Below are positions 56,629 to 64,000 of a DNA stretch of 64,000 nucleotides, one piece after another. Under the pieces are notes generated by a model. That model did not search any database. It saw only the letters and a program-made list of their open reading frames with translations, and was not told the origin of the DNA. The position numbers were made by a program, and so were the translations under genes. Numbering within the stretch: position 1 is the stretch's first letter; each line of letters opens with the position of its first letter. This DNA is from Linnemannia schmuckeri (Eukaryota > Mortierellomycota > Mortierellomycetes > Mortierellales > Mortierellaceae): positions 62,001-126,000 of the forward strand of contig JANATG010000022.1 of assembly GCA_029449235.1 (NCBI GenBank), given 5' to 3'.

Positions 56629-59600
56629 ATGGAGAAAAGAGTAACTCGCCATTCGGGCGCCCATGCCACCAAGGCATCAACAGAGACAACAGCAGAACCA
56701 ACTGTGACTTCAGTCGACGCAGCTAATGGAAACAAACGTGGTCGTGGACGCGGTCGAGGTGCACGTGGAGCACAAGCAAGTGCCAGCACTACTAGAGGAG
56801 GTCGTGGACGTGGTCGTGGACGTGGCGCGACTCATGGACGGAAACGTGGTGTCAGCACCGCAGGAGAAAGTTCGGCACCAGAGGAGACTGACCACGACCA
56901 TGAGCATGAGCTTGCTGATTCAGACCATGCCCATGACTCCGACCACGAGACGGGTCACGAATCAGACAAAGGACGGGATGCTAAGGAAGGAGAGTCAGAC
57001 AAGACCCAGGAGGCTGAGAAGGAAGAGGAAATCGACAAGATTGAGGAGGCACATAAGGGGAAGGAATCAGACAATAGCCAGAAGCATTCGGGGGATGACA
57101 GCCAAGTGGAGGATAGCTCCAGCAATGGTTCTGAGTCCGAGTCTGAGGAGGAGGAAGTGGAAGTGGTGGAGGAAGAGGCACCTTCGAAGGACGACACGAA
57201 TGCAATGGACGTCGACTATGAGGAAGCGCCCAATACTGTGACCAACTCTGATGCGGATACCGCTGGTGCTTCACAAGCCAAACCGGACGGCATGGAGGAG
57301 GATCGGCGGCCGACGAGCAACAACACGGCCTCTGGCGTATTTGAGGAGGTATCGAGCCTTCCTTTCATCTCACCAACATTCCCACCCAATTTTGATACTA
57401 AGGAGGTGGAGCCAATGCCACTGGACAGCAAGGATCACCCAACTAGCACCGCATCATCGTCCTCCGCATCCTCAACGACTGTCAAGTCCAAGTCAATCAC
57501 GCCATCACCCACAGGAGCGACAAAAGCAGCATCGAGAGGCGGCTTTTTTCTGGATGAGGCTGTCTACAACAAACTCTCCATCGGTGGCGCAGAAAGGATT
57601 GCCGAGCTGTATATGCTCAAGAAGAGGCGGCGCGAGAAAGGAACATCGCCGGAACCTATGCCAAGGTTGTTGTCAGACACTGAGACAATAGCACCGTCCA
57701 CCAAGCCGAAACGGAGGGCTTCAGGATCTTTCACAATCCTCAACTCAGCAAAAACAGTACCAACGGCATCAAATCCACCAGTAGTCTCGACTCATGCGCC
57801 TGCAGCCGCTCCAACGACAAGCTCGGTGGATCACGCCCAAGCATCGACATCAACCCCACCTGTAGCACCAGCACAGTCAAGTACGGTCAATCTCAACGAC
57901 CTGATAGCGTCAGTGTCTTCATACAAATCCGAGATTACCTCCATTTCCGACAAAGGCAACAACGCTCAACAACCACTCGTCCAGCAACAGCAACAGCAAC
58001 AACAGCAACAGCAACAACAGCAACAGCAACAACAGCAACAGCAACAACAGCAACAGCAACAATCTACTATTGCAGCCATCAAACCTGCCGACATCCGGTA
58101 TCACCATCCCTGCATTGGCGCGCACCAATACCGATCCAGTCTCACGAGGGAGGAGCATCGGCGGTACTTGATGTACGATGGAGTTTTGCGCAGACAAAAG
58201 ACACCAGGAGCGCCACAGCTTGGACAGGAGGATCGAGTTCTTTTTGGTCTACTTCAGGAAAGGGTTGAGGCAGAACGACTCCGGGTGCGGCAGTGGTGTG
58301 ACTCTGAGTGCCGCTCCAGGGTCATCAGCTACTTCAACCCCCTTATCCGGGATGCGCTGGCTCCCAAGTTCAAGAGAGGAAGGGCGCGAGTCAAGGAGGA
58401 ATATCCCCAATACTATGAATTTGTCCACTCAATTGGATTGAGATTACCAGGTGTACCGTCTGCGACCAAGGAGCCCATGTTAAGTAGAGCGCAATTAGAA
58501 GAACCCAAGTCTGGAGCAGCGGAGACAATGGGTAACAGACCAGCAGCCCCACTACGACGTCGAGGACTGCTGCAGAGGACAGGAAGGATTTGCCCAGTGT
58601 CGTTGGCAAAACCGATCTTGCCCACGGACGAGAACGGAGTGCCATATGAAAAGACTATCGACGTAGTCGACTCTTACTGGAACCATTCAGCATCACCAGC
58701 ACCGGCCAACGACCGTAGGCGTGGGCCTATGCCCTTTAAGAGACCAGCTGCCTCGGTCGCCAAGGATCCTGTCGCCAAGGATTTTGTCAAGGAGCAGAAT
58801 GTTCATATTGCGCTTGCTTCAAGCTCCATGGTGGCGTTGGCCAAGACACTACCTAGCTTGGCGAACGAGTGGGAGATTCCTGTCATGGTTGTCCTCGAAG
58901 AGAATGCAGAAGGTAACTCAAGTGAATGTAAAGCAAATGAGAATGACAGTTTCAGGAAATAAGGTCAACCTAACTCCGTTATACCTTTTTTTGACATACA
59001 ATAGGCGTGATGCAGAAGCGGATATATGTTGACAAACCATTGATACCCAAGAGAATGACGACTCTGGAGATTACGCAGGCGTTTTACGACGGAGCCCTCA
59101 AGAAACTGTCGCTCATCGGATCGTCGTCGTCGGATGTGACTGTATTGGAGCCTCGGCAAGATAATACTGCAGGAGCTGGTTCTTCTGCCCCCGCTACGAA
59201 GCAACCACAGGCCAGTCAAGCGGTGACTTCTTCGGAACAAAAGGATGTCGAGATGCAGGATGCGAATGACAAGCAAGAAGAAGCAAAGTCACCAAAGGAT
59301 GTTGAGATGGAGGAGACTGAGAACGCGGAGGCTAAAAACAAGGAGGCCGAAAAGATCAACCCAGCTAACAAGTCTTCAGTGAGTCAAGCTGCGGCAACAA
59401 CCACCGACAAGGATAAAAAGGACGGCGATGAAGATGATGGTGTTCTCGGCAGTCAGACTGTGAACAAGGCGGTAGACGAAGGCAGCACCGACAATTTTGA
59501 GTATTCCCTTTGGACGTTCGGCGACATGCGCCTTTTGATCCGCAACCGCCTCCATGGATACCTTAATAACACTGTAAGCAGCAATCCAATCTGTGTATGC

Positions 59601-60501
59601 ATCATGCTTGTTGTGTTTCACCACGACTGGTACTTAAATAGGGCACTAATGTTTGCATATTGTTTGTTGACTATAGATCCCACACAGGCAGGTAGTGATC
59701 AAGTCTATCCTGGACTATGCGCCAGACATTGGTGTAGCTGAGGCAGGAAAGTCAACGATGGCAGGATGGTGGATGGCAACATGGGTCAGAGACGATCGAC
59801 TATTGGCGCTCGGACGAGTGGACGTCTCCAAGAACCAGTTTGTACGCTACCCAGATCAACTGCCGCCTACGTATCGGACGGACAACCCGCTCGGTGGCGC
59901 ATTCAGTGACCTGCCCTCAATCTCGATAAAGGATACCAGTGCGTTGAAGGTGCAGGATCGAGAAATTGGGGACTGGATCAAGCCCAATATGCGCTTGATC
60001 CATTATATCCTTGGCAAGTTGCAGCATTTAGGACCTGGGCAGTATATCCTAACTCACAAGCGACACGATGTCAATGCGAACGTCTACCGAGCTGTCAAGT
60101 CTTCGCCGGGCGAGCAAGTGTCAGGCGCAAAGGATGAGAGTCAGAGCAACAGTAGTAGTGCGACCGCACACAAGGGCCAATATGACCTCCACGCGGCTCA
60201 CGCATCATCCCCGCAACCCTTGAGTGATGCCAAGGTCGAGTCCTCAGGAGGGCTAAGCGGCGGAGGCGGGTCAAGTGGCGGTGGAGCGGATGATGACTTG
60301 TTGCTCCGGTGGATTGGAACGCCAGATCAAATCCCGGGCACATTCCCCTATGAGCCCGAGTCGGATACGTTCAAGAAGGGCAAGCGAGGCCGTGGTGGCG
60401 GTGGCGGTGGCGGTGGCGTCGGTGGTGGAGGTGGACGGGGGAACAAGCGCAAGAAGGGAAAGAGCGCCACTAAAAAGGCGGGAGCAGCCAAAGCTGAATA
60501 A
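56629..60501 (+). CDS. ICE2/NARG2-like protein (little elongation complex subunit 2 family)
   Basis: Exons 56629-58912, 59005-59573 and 59677-60501 give 1225 aa. The N-terminal half is disordered: RG-rich repeats (KRGRGRGRGARG and a second block), acidic/His patches and a 27-residue Gln run. A conserved middle part (about 490-760) contains IRYHHPCIGAHQYRSSLTRE and PQYYEFVHSIGLRLPGV. The C-terminal region (about 930-1110) shows FEYSLWTFGDMRLLIRNRL, LALGRVDVSKNQFV and MRLIHYILGKLQHLGPGQYI, which fits the NARG2 C-terminal domain as I remember it (gate-like WTFGD, then the GHID-equivalent, then a final helix-turn before KRHDVNANVYRAV). In animals this family works with ELL/ICE1 in snRNA transcription by Pol II, and a fission-yeast homologue is reported to bind ELL. 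The frame is open upstream to an ATG at 56437, but that segment looks non-coding. The stop TAA overlaps an AATAAA. Moderately sure of family. Confidence 0.72.
57982..58062 (+). repeat. Polyglutamine-encoding minisatellite
   Basis: Twenty-seven Gln codons. After one CAGCAA, the tract is five perfect copies of a 15-bp unit, CAGCAACAGCAACAA, so it is a minisatellite with mixed CAA/CAG codons rather than a plain CAG run. Confidence 0.95.
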
Positions 60502-60503
60502 AA
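60498..60503 (+). terminator. Polyadenylation signal overlapping the stop of the ICE2-like gene
   Basis: GAATAAAAA contains the stop TAA (60499-60501) inside AATAAA. Whether it is used is unknown; a later signal may serve instead. Confidence 0.4.
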
Positions 60504-60568
60504 AATTTAGACTTGATGCAGTATATGCGATCAAACATCATCACCAGTCACCAGCTTAAAGAACAGAG

Positions 60569-60604
<36 letters not shown>
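60569..60604. repeat. 36-nt A homopolymer
   Basis: Uninterrupted run of 36 A between the ICE2-like and ELP4 genes. Confidence 0.9.
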
Positions 60605-60606
<2 letters not shown>

Positions 60607-60803
60607 ACGCCCCCAACTGATGCTCACACTTTGCTCCTCGTTCTGACATCAATCACGACACATTCCAGGAGCGACAAGACATTTGACCAGGAAACAGGCA
60701 GATCTGTCAAAAACCGAATTCATTTGTCAAAACAGCAACAAGCAAATCAGGACAGCAGACTAACGACTACTACTACCAAGCATACCTCTTCAGCACAGCA
60801 TAA

Positions 60804-62800
60804 ATGAGCTCGTTCAAGAAGCGCGTGCCCTCTGCACAAGCAAGTCTCCCCGCCGGATGTCGTCTATCCGCCTACAACGGCCAAGTCCTCATTTCCACCG
60901 GTGTCCCCTCACTCGATGATATCCTTGGAGGCGGACTCCCCGTGGGCACCATCCTCCTGATCCAAGAAGATCGTCAGACTTCCTATGGACAGTTGCTGTT
61001 GAAGTACTTTTTGCGACAGGGTATTGTTGCCGGCGACAAGTGTGTAGTTGTGAGTGGAGATGAGTCTCCCGAGGCGATTGTGAGGTCGCTGATGGGTATC
61101 GCTGGCGAGGAGAGTTTGGAGAGTCAGATTCAATCCGGGGTTGATAACCGCGATGATGAGGATGAAGAGAGGAAGGAGAGGAGGGAGAGGAGGAAGAAGG
61201 CTATTGCGGGAGGTGCTGGTGCGGATGATGAGGACTCGGAGCAGGATCGGCTTACGATTGCGTGGCGGTATAGCGGACTCAAGAAGTTTGAGAGTGGCGT
61301 TGAAGCTCGTCCTCCAGGTAAAAAGTCTGAAATTGCTGGTTCTTGCCTTATGTACTAAATCATCGGGAACGTCGTTAGATACTAATTGACTTTCGTAATA
61401 TTTATGTGTACCAATGATAGCAATTTCTTCTCGTGTCAACAAGGCAGGATCAACGACTGAACCAGCTCTCACACCCAGCCAGATCCCATTCTGCGAGCAA
61501 TTCGACCTCACGACCAGGATATCCGCCAAAGCGTTAGAATCAGCCGACACTACGCTGATCGACTCGGGAGAGCTGCAAAAGACTGTTCAGGTTGGCGATA
61601 GCGATTTGGAAGATGAGAGCGATGATGATTTTTCTACCAGCGGATCTGCGTCAGCAGTAGGAAGAAACCAACCCGATCTGTACAGGAACGTATTGGACAA
61701 GATCAGGGAGACCTTGATCCAGGGAGGGTTCAGCACAACATTACTTAAGGACCCCTCGGCACCTGCACCTGCACCTGGGGCAGCCGGATTGGCGGAGCGA
61801 CATATCTGCAGAATTGGTATCAACTCTATTGCATCCCCCAGCTGGAGGAGCAAAACCCCACACGTAAGTCTTTTATCGCCTTCCGCCTTGTTGTACGTGC
61901 CGTACTGCTGGCTAGCACGAGAACTAATATGACGACTAATTCTTTTTTGTTTTCGACCGGTAGGACTTGTACAAATTTTTGCATGCGCTGCGTGGATTGT
62001 TGAGGTTCAGTTTCGGCGCGGCTGTGATTACGATCCCTGCTCACCTCTACGGAACCATCGACCAGAGACACGCAACGGACGGGTCGACCACATCGCCCTA
62101 TATTCACAGACTGGAACAACTTTGCGACGCCTCCGTCAGGATCGAGTCCTTTGCAGGAGCACAGACAAACGCTTCTTCCGCAGCTTCCGCCTACCATGGT
62201 CTCTTCCATGTCCACAAGGTCCCTGTTCTTAATGCCCTCATCCCTTCATCAACAAAATTGTCGGTGCTACTGGATGGTGCCGCCAAGGGATCTGGAGGAC
62301 CTGGACAGTCAGGCAGTGGTGGGTCAAGTAAAGGGGTCAATAACTTGGGATTCAAGGTGCGGAGGAAGCGGTTTGCGATCGAGACATTCCACCTGCCGCC
62401 TGAGGGTGGTGTGGGGCAGAGGCGGACTTCTGCAGAGCCTTCGTCGGGCTCTTCGTCGTCTTTGTCGGAGAGGAAGAAGTCTTCCTCGTCAACGAAGGCG
62501 TCTTCTGACCCTGGCCCTGCAACGGGATCATTCAAGAAGGCTGGGTCGTCAGAGGAAGGGTCGGTGCAGTCAAGGACACGGTCTTTGGGGGGCAGTAGCT
62601 TCAACAAGCCTAGTGGACAGGTCGATGTGCACTCGGTCCCTGGTGCGAGCGGGATGGCGCGCAAGATGATGGGACTTCCACCTAAGGGGATCCAGGGTGC
62701 TGTTGCGTCAGGGTGCAGTACTGGTGGATCTGAAGCTGGTCATAAGCATAGTCATGGCGGTGCTGGTTCAGGTGCCAACAGCAGTCTCCTTGACTTTTAG
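60804..62800 (+). CDS. ELP4: Elongator complex subunit 4
   Basis: Part of the Elp4-5-6 ring of Elongator, which supports wobble-uridine modification of tRNA (cm5U type). Exons 60804-61317, 61421-61863 and 61964-62800 give 597 aa. The RecA-like fold begins with GVPSLDDILGGGLPVGTILL and KCVVVSGDESPEAIVRSLMG; a charged insert (Asp/Glu then Arg/Lys-rich) follows. Later family blocks include LTIAWRYSGLKKFES, CEQFDLTTRI, LYKFLHALRGLLRFSFGAAV, ETFHLPPEGG and YHGLFHVHKVPVLNALIPSS. A long Ser/Gly/His-rich C-terminal tail (about 430-597) has no homologue I recognise and makes the protein longer than yeast Elp4 (456 aa). It starts 302 bp after the ICE2-like gene on the same strand. Identification secure; the function of the tail is unknown. 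Confidence 0.93.
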
Positions 62801-64000
62801 TAAGGTGTATTTTTCTTTTGCATAGTAAACATTTTTTATTTTTTTTTTTTTTAACCATCGCAGTGGCTATTTTTCATGGTGCAATTACAGGTTACTAGCT
62901 GTTTTTTTTTTTTTTTTTTTTTTTTTTTGCCTTGATGACATGATTTGGTCATAGCTTAGACGGAGACGCGTACGCGACGCGTAAATTGAAAAGAGCGTGA
63001 CACTTGCTTAATCAATGCTTTTTAGAACTGATCTAACGCGCGCGGTGCTTCCCTATTCAGTTTTCGCGCAAACCTGCGTAAAAAAGGGATAATCACATAG
63101 ACTAGTTGATGTCCAACCTCCCTCCATCAGTCCTCGTGTCATATGAACATTTACATTCGAATAAAGACACCATCTTTTTCATGCGATTCCCTTTTTCTCT
63201 CCTCTTTTCTTTGCGGGTTTCATCTCTTAACCTCCGTTCCTCCATCCTCCTTCGCCCATCACTATTCAAAACTCCATGATTATTCATAAGCGTCCGTTTA
63301 AAGACAGTTCAGCGAGAATTATCTATCGGGCGCACACTCTCCTTTCTAAAAACAAAACGATAGGACGAAGACTGGAACGAAGTCGTATTGATCACTTGTG
63401 TAAATTTGCGAAATAACCAAATATCAGAAGCGCACACGATATCGTCGCATATGGACAATAATTAGAAAAAGGAAAGCTCTTGTTGTCCGAAACGAGGTGT
63501 CCAAGTTGTGCATCGCCGTGTATCTTGAAGTCTGGTTTATGAAGACAACGACTCAGTGATCTGAATATTTTCTATATATACAAAGAAAATGAAACAAAGT
63601 ATACGTGCAAAACAGGAATTACCATCCTCGATTGTTCTTCTCATTTTTCTATTGATGTTCTCCAAGTCTAAAAAAAATAATAAAAAGGACAGAGCCGTTA
63701 GGACCACAAAAAAAAAAGATTCAAGATTATTTGACTGACTGTCATGGGAGAGAAGTGTTTGGCTAAAAACTTCAAAGCATACTGGATCGTCGGAGCGCCT
63801 TTCTTCATTCTTAAAAAAAAAAGAGATAAAGTGGAGTGTACCTTCTATTCCATCCCAGGATACCCTATTTATCTTACAATGTTTTTTAAAAAAAAAGAAC
63901 TTTCAAACAGCAGCAAAAGGAAGATGCAAAAAGGAGGATCGAGAAGACTAATGGCTTTACCGGTGGATCTCTTGTCAAAAAAAAAAAAAAAAAAAAAAAA
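62801..64000. other. Intergenic region to window end
   Basis: ELP4 3' region and AT-rich sequence with a 27-T run at 62902-62928 and several short A runs. No gene seen. The window ends inside an A run (63977-64000, at least 24 long). Confidence 0.55.
62902..62928. repeat. 27-nt T homopolymer
   Basis: Uninterrupted run of 27 T after ELP4. Confidence 0.9.

Noticed and set aside
1..64000. CRISPR array, transposon, rRNA or tRNA
   Set aside because: No spaced direct repeats, no transposase or reverse-transcriptase motifs, no long terminal repeats, and no tRNA or rRNA signature seen by eye.

Overview
This is nuclear DNA of a filamentous fungus, most likely an early-diverging one (Mucoromycota, Mortierella-type; an inference from gene style, not proven). 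The signs are intron-rich genes with introns mostly of 60-200 bp and GT-AG ends, TACTAAC-like branch sites, AATAAA signals, long pyrimidine-rich leaders before start codons, paired chitin deacetylases, a Sel1-repeat gene family, and a metazoan-like set of proteins (53BP1-type Tudor-BRCT protein, PMP70, an ICE2-like protein). I rebuilt exons by hand from splice consensus, frame and family conservation. Every multi-exon model given as a CDS closes in frame; none has transcript support.

Layout. 1-2472 (+): 3' part of glutamine-dependent NAD synthetase. 2816-7564 (-): phosphoinositide phospholipase C. 11055-12823 (+): La protein. 13276-17717 (+): Crb2/53BP1-like DNA-damage mediator. 18477-19091 (-): small C2H2 zinc-finger protein. 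19092-26473: about 7.4 kb with no gene I can support. 26474-27712 (+): zinc-knuckle/RS protein. 28111-29740 (+): Sel1-repeat gene with a late frameshift, followed by a decayed tandem copy (30058-31166). 31513-32372 (-): RidA-family 2-aminomuconate deaminase. 33024-35148 (+): Vps23/TSG101. 36478-37925 (+): mitochondrial porin. 38873-42468 (+): PMP70-like peroxisomal ABC transporter. 42756-43089 (-): small secreted protein. 43941-45404 and 47305-49324 (-): tandem chitin deacetylases, with an unrecognised decayed gene (46405-46974, +) between them. 51329-53677 (-): copper-fist transcription factor, divergent from Ran GTPase (54371-56254, +). 56629-60501 (+): ICE2/NARG2-like protein. 60804-62800 (+): Elongator subunit Elp4.

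The genes are mostly unrelated housekeeping functions: NAD metabolism, lipid signalling, RNA biogenesis, DNA repair, ESCRT sorting, mitochondrial and peroxisomal transport, nuclear transport and Pol II elongation. The accessory signals lie in two duplicated loci, Sel1 and chitin deacetylase. Each holds one or more intact copies and nearby decayed sequence.

I found no CRISPR array, recognisable transposon, rRNA or tRNA. The points most worth a second look are the Sel1 pair with its unnamed shared N-terminal domain, the unrecognised decayed gene at 46405-46974, the long intron in the second chitin deacetylase, the GC-AG intron in Ran, two stop-free introns of length divisible by three, and the set of homopolymer tracts, four of which are exactly 27 bp.
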